From NCBI RefSeq assembly GCF_015706575.1, contig NW_024037059.1, positions 33,180,129 through 33,244,128 on the forward strand: 64,000 nucleotides of DNA, written 5' to 3'. A program made the translations under genes and the position numbers. This DNA is from Patiria miniata. Taxonomy: Eukaryota; Echinodermata; Asteroidea; Valvatida; Asterinidae. Under the pieces are notes generated by a model that ran no database searches, was not told the origin of the DNA, and was given only the letters and a program-made list of their open reading frames with translations. This document shows, piece after piece, positions 54,973 through 64,000 of this stretch. Each line of letters opens with the position of its first letter. Within the stretch, counting starts at the first letter, position 1.

Positions 54973-57900
54973 GTAAAGTGAACTTTTATCACATTTTGTT
55001 TTACGAATCCGTTTACTTTAGTTTCCCAGTTATTTTAACACTCATATCACCATTCATAAGATGGAATTTTGCGTTGGGGTGATGTAAATCAAATTAGGTT
55101 TTGCCCTTCACCAACGTATAAACACTGTATACTCAGTGTGTTACCTCCCGAGTGAAAGTTAGAAAAAGGGCAAAACCTAATTTGATGTACATCACCCCGA
55201 CGCAAATTCCATCTTATGAATAGTTAATGCGGTACCCGCTGCCATGTACATCACGTATTCGAACCAGCCAACCGATCCCGTTAGCTCGGTGGTCGAGTGG
55301 CAAGACGTCTGCACTAGAAAGCAGGAGGTCGTGGGTTCGAGTCCCACCCGAGTGATTTTTTTCCAACTTTCACTCGGGAGGTAACACACTGAGTATACAG
55401 TGTTTATACGTCGGTGAAGGGCAAACCCTAATTTGATTTATATCACCGTTTACACGAAGAGCCACACATGTGGATTTTGAAGAAAAAACGTTTTCGAGAT
55501 ATTCGCAAGAGAAGTTCCTTCTCCTGCAAAAACTACTACTTTGCAACAACTTTATGCATTATGAAAACATTATGTAAACCAAGTAATTCAGCAAAAAAGT
55601 TAATTAGCCAAAATTAATTAGTAAAGATGTGTGTGTCCCTTCGTGAAGCGAAAATCCACGTTTCCTACATTATTTTAGGCCCTTTCTGTTCAACGTGTTT
55701 TTCCATAGGGAAGGAGCATGTGGGCAACTGAGAATGTGTGCACGACTCTTCGTGAAAACGAAAATCTCACTTGACCTACTTTAATTAAGCCCGGTTCACA
55801 CTTAATGCGAAAGCGAATGCGAAGCGAATTTGACGTCATAAAACATTCGCTGCGAAATTCGCCCGAGGTGAAATAATTTTATGTTCAACTTTAACGAATT
55901 CGCAGCGCGAATACTTGCCACGACGTCACAAATTCGCGTTCGCTTTCGCTTTCGCGCAGAGTATAAACCGGGCTTAAAGATATAGTCCATCATATTTGTA
56001 GTTTGTGCATTTTGTTCGTTTGAAGCAACAAAAGTGTTCAAAATCTAATGAAAGATACTGAACAACTAGAGCAAGGAACGTGATTTCAAATCAAAAGTTA
56101 CTGAATCATGTTTTGAATTGCAGCTATACGCGACGTCGCGCACTGATCTGACGAATACCGCGCGTGTGCGTCGTGCCAATGCTTGCGCGCGCTTCGCCGA
56201 ATAACAAAACGAACTACTAATTTCAGTTTTCCTACGTCTTAAGACGCACCGTTGGAAAGGCCTTCTTTCGTTGATTACTTCAAAATGACAGCTTGCCAGA
56301 AAGAATAATTTCACAGGGAGTTTATTTCCCTTACTATCTTTCAACCAAGTTTGTTTGTCAACAATAATTACGCCAGTTATTATTCGTGTCTCTTCGTGAA
56401 AACGCAAAATGCACTAATTGAGATGTCTGCCCTTACATCATTAATGTAATGAAGAAATTAATGATGTTTTGCTTACAGAAGCATGTCAAAATGGTTAAGT
56501 ACGAAGTTTTAAGCGAAATAGTGAGAAAAAAACTCGAAATCGAAAGTAATGGTCACTTTTACATTGTGTGGCTTTTCGTGAAAACGGTGATTATCACACA
56601 AATTCCATTTAACGATTGTTATAGGGAATTTGTGTGATATGAGTGTTAAAATAGATTGGAAAACCTATATAACACTTATATCACACACATTCCATAGACG
56701 ATACTTTAATTTCGTCCCCGAACATCGTCGAGCTCAATTCTCTATCTCAATTTCAAAAAACCACCATTGGATTTCATTTAAGGTGAAGTATTTTGTCACA
56801 GCATTCTTATTCGTCCTAATTTCGGTAAATTCGTCTCATGTGGCGATCGGCGTTGAATTGATATAGCAAATTCGTTTTTGTTTGTCATTCATTTTAACGC
56901 TTTGGTCATCATTTCATTTCTGCTAATCTGAAACGTTACGGTTGGAAATGCTTCCGATCGTTTGGACTTACTTTGAAAAGTAAAGCGTACAATTGTGAAA
57001 TTTACAATTTCTACACTTTGTTGGCGTTGCGGGCTTGAGGTAGGCCTACATGCAAGCTTTCCCGTGCGATGAGCATGCCGTCTATATAATAGTAGCATGC
57101 ATACTTTGGGCAATATGTGACTTATCAGGTAGCTGCTATCGTAGTCTTTCATTCAGTTGGATCAAGGATAAAGGGGAAGGGGGTTTCATCATTTCTTGAC
57201 CGGTTTGTGAACGTCTTCTCCCTCCACTTGGTAATATTTCAACTGCTCTCACGAAGGTAAGTTATGATGCTGCGAGCAGGTAGGCGTTTCGAAGAATTGC
57301 TCTCCTTCGAAGGCATCTATGATACGGTTTCTGTCCGCGTTTGAACTCGGCATTGTCAGCCATCTTCTTCACAATCGAGTCTCAAAAAACGAGCGAAAGA
57401 AACGCTGAAACACCCAGAAATTTGTAGGCATTCATATGCTAGGAATTAAAGTGATCAAAGCGCTAAAATTAATGAATGACAAAAAACGATTTTGCTTTTT
57501 CAACATACATGTATACAGGGTGTATCAAAAACAGGAAACCCAGATGTAATTCTAAAGTATCTAATGAATATATTCAAATAAGTTAAAGATCATGTGAAAC
57601 ACAAAATGTGTCCTCTTTCCAATGGTACCCTGATTGTGTGTCTGTGGCCACAGATGACAGAGAATTCGTTGATATTCTGTTAAGGGTCAAAACTTGCACT
57701 GGGCCAAGTTTGTGCAAAAGGGTAACTGGTATTCTGGGCATGTGGAACGGCTTAATTTAAAGAAAGACGACATCCTTTTCTTCAAAACAATTTATTCAAT
57801 TTTGACACAGTGATTTAACCACTCTCATTGTTGAAGTTAACCCCTCATGGCCCAATGCCTTCAATGATGTCACCACCTCTTTCTACATAAAGCTCTGCAC

Positions 57901-60900
57901 GAAGTCTAGTCCATTTCAAACTTTGCATAACAAACCAGCCAGCAATCTTTCCCAGGTAAAACTTGGCCCACTACAGATTTTGACACTTGACAGAATAACA
58001 ACGAATGCTCAGTCATCCGTGGCCGCAGACACACAATCAAGGTACATGTATCATTAGAAAGAGGTCACACTGGCGTTTCACATGATCTTTAACTTATTTA
58101 AAGATATTTATTACATTTTTTATAATTTACATTTACATCTGGATTTCCTTCTTTTTTATACACCCTGTATTATGCCGATCGCCATAACACATGAGACGAA
58201 GTTAACGAAATCAGGACGAGTCAGAATTCTACAAATTTGAATAAAATTGCACCTTAAATGAAATCCATTGGTGGTTTTTGAAATTGAAAATTGATCTCGA
58301 CCGTGACATTCTGGAACGAAATTAAAGTATTTTAATGTGTGATACAAGTGTTAAAATAACTGGGAAAACTTATAGTATAAATCGCCATGACAAGAGTTAA
58401 TGAGCGAATGTTAAATAAACTCCAAATATTGCATACTGATCCATTGAAAACCTTTTTGTTAACATCAAAGGACGACTCCGCACGGAAATCCAAGGTCATG
58501 TTGCTTCTGCTAGATGGAATGCGTTCTGACCTCTACGGCGAAGCTCTTCCAGGACTTAAATCCATGGAGTTAAACGGCGTGCGGGCTGAGTGGCTGACCC
58601 CTGCCTACATCACCCTGTCTATGCCCTGCATGTATACCATAGTTACAGGTTAATATAAACTAATGGGAAAGGATTCAGTTAATTTTCTCGAAGCATTACA
58701 GTCGACAAAGAGAAACAGTTGAAAAGTTATTTCCATATTCACTTGGATTGGGCGAACAAAATATTGAAGCCTCTCAAATATCCTGCGTAATGATCATTTC
58801 CATTTCCAAGTTATCCGAATAAGCCAAACTGAACTAATCTTCCTGGGTAACAACGCAAAGGCAGACTCTCAAAATACCGTGACACGATCTTGATTCGGCA
58901 ACTTTGAAAGTAATAACAGCCATTAATCATTTCTTGCAACACAATACAGTTCCATAAAAGCACGTTGAATACATTGTAAGTCTTGTAAATTTGTTTCCAT
59001 GACGGTTTTAAAAAGAACCATTCAAGCCAGTTACTATTTCCGTTATATTCCCAGAGGCTATTTTCAAAAGCTTACATGTATCTATCTCCATACAGTTTCA
59101 TCAGGGCTTTGAAAACTTCGGCTTCATTTTAAGTTTCGGTTTCGGGAGATTTTATAGACTTCGGATTCAACTAAAGCTCCCACGCAATCCCTGGACAGTG
59201 TGCATAGTTGGTGCCGCGGCAGGCAGGCACGGCTAGGCTTTGAAAGTTTACAACACACAATTTTGTTTATTTGCAATGCCCATATTGTCAGTGGCAATCG
59301 AAAACAAGGGAGTTTTTGGAATGGACCAGGCATTATTATTATTGTCAAGGGAAGGCGTGTAAAGCCACTTTATAAAAACAGGGGAAAAAAACACAACAGG
59401 AAATCGCGTCATTGCTAAAAGTAGTTGCCTACTCTCGTCTCAGCCTCCTCGATCAGAGCTAAAGCTGATTAAGCGATAGTCAATTCTAAACGTACATGTA
59501 TCCGGAAACCTGTTCCCTGTACCGTTAGTCAGGTGGCTGAGACCCAATTTTTGACAAGATCGTGACCGACTGGTCCAAGCACCAAACTTGGCAGATAGAT
59601 TCTTGTAGCCCTTGAAAATATATTCACAAGGGGTGACACCTGAAATTCTTTTGGTGAGGGTGCCTATATTCGTAAATACCCGCCGTGAAATATATTTATT
59701 CCGGGACCATATTTTAGTATATTTTTGATTTTTTGATTTTTTTGAAAAGTATATTTTGGTGATTCTACTTACACATCCTCTCTTCAATAACATTTTCTAA
59801 AGCATAATTGTAAGTGACTGAATAACTATGAGGACAAAATAACGATCCAAAATGGCTACTATTATACCAACTAAAGTTGCGCGCATTTACCTTGTCTCCA
59901 GATATCATCAAGTAGTCTAGCCAAACCTCAGTATTAATGAGCTTCAAATTCACCAAGTTGCTTAATGGCACGGTTACCCTATTAAAACTTTATGGAAAAT
60001 CATGTGAACAACGATAACATTGTGGTATTTAGCCCAAAAATCAAAAATGGCGAAAAATAAGGTGTCCGTAAATTCCGACCATAATTCCGCTTACGACTAC
60101 GTATAGGCTACTCTCTGTCGAACAAAGCCTGGGTTGGGGGAAGGGGCGGTCTCCACAGACCCCCGGATCCGCCAGAGTGCCGGCAAACACAATGTCGGTA
60201 CACAATTTGTACACAGTGCCGATACATGCACCATTATAATGTAACCTTTTTTCCATCATCGTTAAATTTAGGTTTGTATCCGGAGAGCCACGGAATCACA
60301 TTCAACAAGTACTACAATCTCTCCACTGGCTACAAATCCAAGACATTCTACGAGACTCTCAACATCACCGACTGGTTCAACGCCCCAGGAGTTGAACCCA
60401 TATGGGTGACTGCGATCAAGCAAGGTCTCAAGGCTGGGACCGTCCAGTATCCAGGAGGCAACGTGGCTATACAGGGCATACGCCCCACCAAGAATTCTCC
60501 CGGAGTACCCTGGCAGCAGCTAGGTCAGTACCCGCTCAAAGGGCTGATAGACATCGGTTTGGATTGGCTGAAGAATGACGATATGGACCTGGTGCTTGTC
60601 TACTCTGGCCAACCAGACAGCACCTTACACGGCCTGGGGATCGGTAGCGAGGCCGCTAAGGCCAAGATTCACGAGGTCGATGAGGCAGTGGAGTATCTCT
60701 TCGAGAAAAGCCGAGCGATGGGATTGGGCAACACCCTTGACGTCATCGTGACGAGCGATCATGGTCACGTGAACATCGACAAGCGTCGCTATGTTGAACT
60801 TTATAATTACATCAACGCCAGTGATATTCAGATGGGGCTTCTCGACTATGGGAATACGTTCCAGATAGAGCCGGTGGAAGGCAAGCTTGACACGGTGGGT

Positions 60901-62633
60901 GTGATGTTGAGAATCTATCCGTAGATATAAACACAAACTTCTAAGCTGATGGCGTTACAGCCAGAAATGTAGGGCCCTGTATAATGAAGACATCACAAGT
61001 CAATCATTTAATCATCCGGTCTTATTCGAGCAACACACTATATTCAAATGAGCATGAGGTTTTCCTATATCAACCACTGTTGCTTATATCAAATCAACTC
61101 CATTCGACATTTATTTTCACATTGACATCCTCAGTGATAATTCGTTTATAAAGAAAAATATATGTATACACAAAACGTTCTTCACAAACGGTATGCAATA
61201 AATTTGCAAAAGCACAAGAGTTAAATGGTAGAACTATAATGTGTAATGTGATAATACTTACTTTACTGCAAAATAACGTGATCAGAGTAAATGTTTGATA
61301 AGATGGAATTCTTCTTTGCTCTTCCTTTGTCAGCTTTACGACGCCTTGGTGGACGCCCATCCGCAGCTGAATGTCTACAAGAAAGAGGATTTCCCTGTTC
61401 GCTTCCACTATGCCAACAGCGATCGAATCATGAAGTTACTGGGCTATGTTGATTCCAACTGGTACCTCTTCTCTGTAAGTGATGTAGGCCTTTTTAGTTT
61501 AGCAAAGTTTCAAGGGATACTGTCAAAGTTACTCTCAGTACTAATACAAGATAGTCTATGGAATATCCCCTTGCACATCAAGGGTCTATGATATGCGAGC
61601 AGATTCGGCGATTCATTATGCAAAACAAGACTGCGTCTTGACCTCGGGATTCTGACCATTCAGCAGGCGCCTTCTACATCGGGTTTTCAGTAACCCTTTG
61701 TTGTATTACAAAAACATGGCATCCAAATTGACCAGTCAACAGCTATTAAAAACTACAATTCTGATCAAAATGACGTCACAGATTTTTAAAGTCGACTCTG
61801 ATTGGCTGGCGCGCGGGGTCGCATAAAATGTGCCTGGCATGTTATAAATTGTTACTGGGAGCAACCGCTGGCGTTTTACAATTTACCAAGTAAATGACAT
61901 AATGAGATACTTCTTATTTAATTTCGTTTGTTCTTAGCGAAAGACGGAGAGTAGTTTCTTCTTAGCTGCCGACCACGGCTATGACAACCAGAATCCCGAG
62001 ATGAGGTCCATCCTCTACGCTCAGGGGCCTAGCTTCAAAAAGGGATTCAGGGGCGAGCACTTGGAGTCGGTAAGAGAAGTTTGTCGTTCATGTTCTCTGG
62101 GTGTCGTGCTGGTGGATCACCGTTGTATGTGTGATTTGTTTTTTTTCTTAAGCCGCGTCTATGTGGGCTTTACACCCTGCACACTCGAAAGTGAAAAATA
62201 AAATCATTCGTTTAACATAATGCACACATATGCAAATAAAAACTAATACGTTTAAATGTGTAAAGAAAACAAAACGTTGAATTCAATCTAGATTTAAGTA
62301 AGGCATTTGGTACGTGCTACGATTTCCGTGACGTTTACTTTGGTATTTTACTTTCAACCATTAGCTATTCGTCCGTAATTGTTGTCATGTACCGGTATTC
62401 GGTAATTTATTTACATATACATGTATATTTCTTGACTTTCTGGCCCAAAGGTCAACATCTATCCACTGATCTGCGACCTGCTGGGTTTAGACCCCGCCCC
62501 TAACAACGGTTCCCTTCAGAACTACAAGGCTTTCCTTGACGATGGTTCGAGCAGCGCCTCAACTGTCCGTTCCCTGGGAGTAGCCACGTTGGTATCCATG
62601 TACACTATGATGATCGCACTGATCTACAATTAA
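54889..62633 (+). CDS. ENPP7: ENPP7-like ectophosphodiesterase (alkaline sphingomyelinase-like), complete, six exons
   Basis: Join 54889-54972, 58471-58648, 60272-60894, 61334-61474, 61938-62069, 62451-62633: 1341 bases, 446 residues, all GT..AG, phases consistent. Signal peptide 1-24; catalytic domain 36-400; hydrophobic tail 424-446 after Ser/Ala-rich residues, suggesting GPI or membrane anchoring outside the cell. Predicted zinc ligands: Asp43, Asp203, His207, Asp250, His251, His355. Closest by recall is ENPP7, which cleaves phosphocholine esters such as sphingomyelin: shared YPGGN, YDAL.DAHP, VYKKE.FP, FHYAN. Odd: the nucleophile position is Ser78 (Thr in most ENPPs, Ser in ENPP6) and the following PNH is PCM (80-82). 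Activity and substrate are therefore open. Confidence 0.92.
55046..55226. mobile_element. Palindromic element derived from the tRNA-Ser SINE body
   Basis: ATTCATAAGATGGAATTTTG at the left and CAAATTCCATCTTATGAAT at the right. Inside the arms, GATGTAAATCAAATTAGGTT mirrors AACCTAATTTGATGTACATC. The left arm extends to CTCAGTGTGTTACCTCCCGA, the reverse of the SINE body. In ENPP7-like intron 1. Confidence 0.75.
55250..55455 (+). repeat. tRNA-Ser-derived SINE, direct copy
   Basis: GAACCAGCCAACCGATCCCG leader; tRNA-like head at about 55284-55358 (GGTCGAGTGGCAAGACG, CTGCACTAGAAAGCAG, GTGGGTTCGAGTCCCAC); then ACTTTCACTCGGGAGGTAAC and GGTGAAGGGCAAACCCTAAT. Intact A and B boxes. Better preserved than the copy at 1510-1815. 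Confidence 0.75.
55789..55973. mobile_element. TTAA-target MITE, GCCCGGTTCACAC type
   Basis: TTAA-GCCCGGTTCACACTTAATGC and GTATAAACCGGGC-TTAA. Inner arms pair through GCGAAAGCGAATGCGAAGCG and TGACGTCA. 185 bp. Different from the AGGGAAT family, but again a TTAA target. Confidence 0.75.
57526..58167. mobile_element. Mariner-like MITE with long inverted arms
   Basis: TA-CAGGGTGTATCAAAAACAGG and TTTTTTATACACCCTG-TA. Arms pair well inward (ACCCAGATGTAA, GTGTGTCTGTGGCCACAGAT, GGGCCAAGTTT mirrored). CAGGGTGTATCAAAAA ends at TA are typical of Tc1/mariner. Confidence 0.75.
58471..58648 (+). CDS. ENPP7: ENPP7-like exon 2 (first metal Asp, nucleophile)
   Basis: Acceptor AACATCAAAG. Reads KVMLLLLDGMRSD (Asp43), then WLTPAYITLSMPCMYTIVTG, where Ser78 occupies the nucleophile position. 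Donor TTACAG|GTTAAT. Confidence 0.9.
58649..60271. other. ENPP7-like intron 2, nothing else recognised
   Basis: 1.6 kb between two secure exons. Open frames on both strands show no domain or splice support. Confidence 0.6.
60272..60894 (+). CDS. ENPP7: ENPP7-like exon 3 (main catalytic part)
   Basis: Acceptor TAAATTTAG. Contains LYPESHGITFN, YPGGNVAIQG, SGQPDSTLHGLG (Asp203, His207) and VIVTSDHGHVN (Asp250, His251). Several N-glycosylation sites (NLS, NIT, NAS). Donor ACG|GTGGGT. Confidence 0.93.
61334..61474 (+). CDS. ENPP7: ENPP7-like exon 4
   Basis: Acceptor TTTGTCAG. Reads LYDALVDAHPQLNVYKKEDF and PVRFHYANSDRI, the most ENPP7-like segment. Phase 0 both sides. Donor TCT|GTAAGT. Confidence 0.93.
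61938..62069 (+). CDS. ENPP7: ENPP7-like exon 5 (last zinc His)
   Basis: Acceptor TTCTTAG. Reads FFLAADHGYDNQNPEMRSIL with His355, then AQGPSFKKGF and EHLES. Donor TCG|GTAAGA. Confidence 0.92.
62451..62633 (+). CDS. ENPP7: ENPP7-like exon 6 (C-terminus)
   Basis: Acceptor GGCCCAAAG. Reads VNIYPLICDLLGLDPAPNNG, the usual ENPP closing motif, then Ser/Ala-rich residues and a 20-residue hydrophobic end (LGVATLVSMYTMMIALIYN), then TAA. Confidence 0.92.
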   Translation, partial: VNIYPLICDLLGLDPAPNNGSLQNYKAFLDDGSSSASTVRSLGVATLVSMYTMMIALIYN

Positions 62634-62687
62634 TGAAAGAAAACGAAAAACCTATTCAGTCTGTGTTGTGATAATGTGGTATTTTGA

Positions 62688-62697
62688 AATAAATAAA
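62688..62697 (+). promoter_or_regulatory. Poly(A) signal of the ENPP7-like gene
   Basis: Overlapping AATAAATAAA 55 bases after the stop codon. Confidence 0.65.
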
Positions 62698-63089
62698 TGT
62701 AATTACCAGTAGCATTAAAATCTGCTGGGAGAGAAATGGCGTAAATATTTCATAAAAGGAACAAGATCCAAAAAGAAAAAATCCACGTCTGCAAATGGAA
62801 AAAAATACCAAAACCTGCTAGATCTGATCAGCGACTCTACCAATCCACGTTGGCTCTCTTTGTCTTCAGGAAAGAATTTTCTTAGTAGTGTTGATCAAAC
62901 TATTGTTTCCCTTATTGTAGTAAAAAAGTGATGCACCAGTGATAACGTTCAGAAAAGAGATAATAGTCAATAGTATTTTTTATAAGTCAGATTTTTCAAA
63001 TTTTGTACTTCAACTTGTTCGGATTTTAAATTAAAATATCATGTTATATTTCTGAAAGAGATTGCTCAATTAATGTAGTCTAGGCCTAA

Positions 63090-63461
63090 GGCCAAAAAAA
63101 AAAGTCTCCAGTTTCTGGTATGCGCGCGCGTCGCCGTAGCCATGCGCGTCGGCAAAATGAAAAAGTTTTTTTTTCAATACAAGATGATATCGCAAAACCG
63201 CCAAACTCACTGGTTTGACTGGAATCCTGCTGCTGCACAATTTTAACGTGTTTTTAGATGGGGTTATGATCGAGAATAAGCTTTATGTGGCCTCTCTGGA
63301 CTCCCATATATTTGCACTAAGTTTAGTCGGGCACCATTTGCAGTCATCAGCCGACATTTGAAGCCAAAAAGAAGAAAAAAAACAGGTAAAAAAAAAAGCC
63401 GCGTCGCCGCACCATTTTTGGGGCAAGCTCCATACCAGAAACTGGAGACTTTTTTGGGGCC
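63090..63461. mobile_element. Harbinger-like MITE, copy C, TAA target duplication
   Basis: TAA-GGCC, an A-run, then GTCTCCAGTTTCTGGTATG at the left; CATACCAGAAACTGGAGAC, a T-run and GGGGCC-TAA at the right. An exact 19-bp inverted match inside the A/T runs. 372 bp. Confidence 0.78.
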
Positions 63462-63591
63462 TAAGCTGTACTGAGTGATTTTGAATAAAACATACGATTA
63501 TCTGCAATTATTTAACTTTTTCGAGTTTTTTTGTTTTTAGTGCTTTAGCGGTAGCAATATTTATAGCAATGCGCCCAATTGGGCAACAAGA

Positions 63592-64000
63592 CAGCGGTGT
63601 AGCCAGGGTTCTCATCCTGGGGGGGGGGGGGGGGGGGGGAGGGGGCGTGTGGGGGGTGCCGAAAAATTTCATCTGAGCTGAAAGGTAGACGTGTTTTTTT
63701 TTTTAAAACCGGACAACGGACACCCGACCTCCTAAAATCAAAACGTGGAGGGGGGGGGGGGGGGGGGGGGGGCTTGACACCATCTTCCCATGGGGGCGCT
63801 ATTCAAAACCTATATCATGGTAATGTTGGACATTTATTACCGATATTCGCTTTCCACGGACGTTAAAATAAACAGCCCCTCGCGAAAAGGAAGCGTTTAG
63901 GTGGAAAATACGCGAAAAATCGCGGGGAAAGGGACATTATGTTCTTCCAGCTAATCATGGTAACTCATACGGCTGTGCTTTTCTCCGAATGCCAAATTTC
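63592..64000 (+). mobile_element. GTAGCCAGGG MITE, forward copy, cut by the window edge
   Basis: CAGCGGTGTAGCCAGGGTTC, G-runs, GGCTTGACACCATCTTCCC, CGCTTTCCACGGACGTTAAA and GAATGCCAAATTTC. Mirrors 50965-51385. Confidence 0.68.

Larger units (their letters stand above)
55017..58372. mobile_element. Composite inverted-end structure filling most of ENPP7-like intron 1
   Basis: AGTTTCCCAGTTATTTTAAC near 55020 mirrors GTTAAAATAACTGGGAAAAC near 58350. A third end-like copy (GAGTGTTAAAATAGATTGG) lies at about 56640. Segment 56640-56860 (ACTTTAATTTCGTCCCCGAA, TTGGATTTCATTTAAGGTG) reappears inverted at 58170-58350. This looks like two abutting elements of one family with later insertions (55046-55226, 55250-55455, 55789-55973, 57526-58167). 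Confidence 0.5.

Overview
The window looks like nuclear DNA of an invertebrate deuterostome. The genes have many short exons with GT..AG introns, the products are animal families (IQ/ankyrin, BTB-BACK-kelch, ENPP), and there are many TACATGTACATG and TAGGCCTA strings. I lean towards an echinoderm. A hemichordate or amphioxus is also possible, because the assignment rests on general sequence character rather than a marker gene.

Three host genes can be modelled exon by exon with matching splice phases. (1) Minus strand, 692-12909: an IQ-motif and ankyrin-repeat protein (IQANK1-like). Six coding exons (366 residues) are visible and the 3' end runs off the left edge. (2) Plus strand, 22438-35620: a complete seven-exon BTB-BACK-kelch protein of 629 residues, likely a CUL3 ubiquitin-ligase adaptor. 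(3) Plus strand, 54889-62633: a complete six-exon ENPP7-like ectophosphodiesterase of 446 residues with a signal peptide and a hydrophobic tail. Its predicted zinc ligands are all present, but the nucleophile threonine is a serine and the usual PNH after it is PCM. The three genes have unrelated jobs, and nothing here suggests that they are co-regulated.

Most of the rest is transposable elements, many with target-site duplications (TSDs) that can still be read. 0.1-13 kb: the IQANK1-like gene, with a foldback element, a tRNA-Ser-derived SINE, a 67-bp minisatellite and a PHD/EN/RT LINE in its introns; two ~90-bp near-perfect palindromes flank its first exon. 13-22 kb: no host gene; a foldback element, a 139-bp triplication, and a second, antisense LINE interrupted by an 822-bp TIR element. 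22-36.5 kb: the kelch gene, whose introns hold a 146-bp satellite split by a TTAA element, a Harbinger-like MITE, tRNA-related SINEs and LINE scraps. 36.5-52 kb: no host gene recognised; a mosaic of nested hAT-like, TA-target, TTAA-target and foldback elements. 52-64 kb: a 2.9-kb foldback element ending 50 bp before the ENPP7-like start codon, then that gene, then two more MITEs.

The most unusual theme is recurrent foldback-type elements from unrelated families. Their inverted ends are built of minisatellite-like subrepeats, and four of them carry 7-8-bp-matching TSDs (2921-3612, 14267-15047, 37639-38511, 51965-54839). All family assignments are from reading alone; no database was searched.
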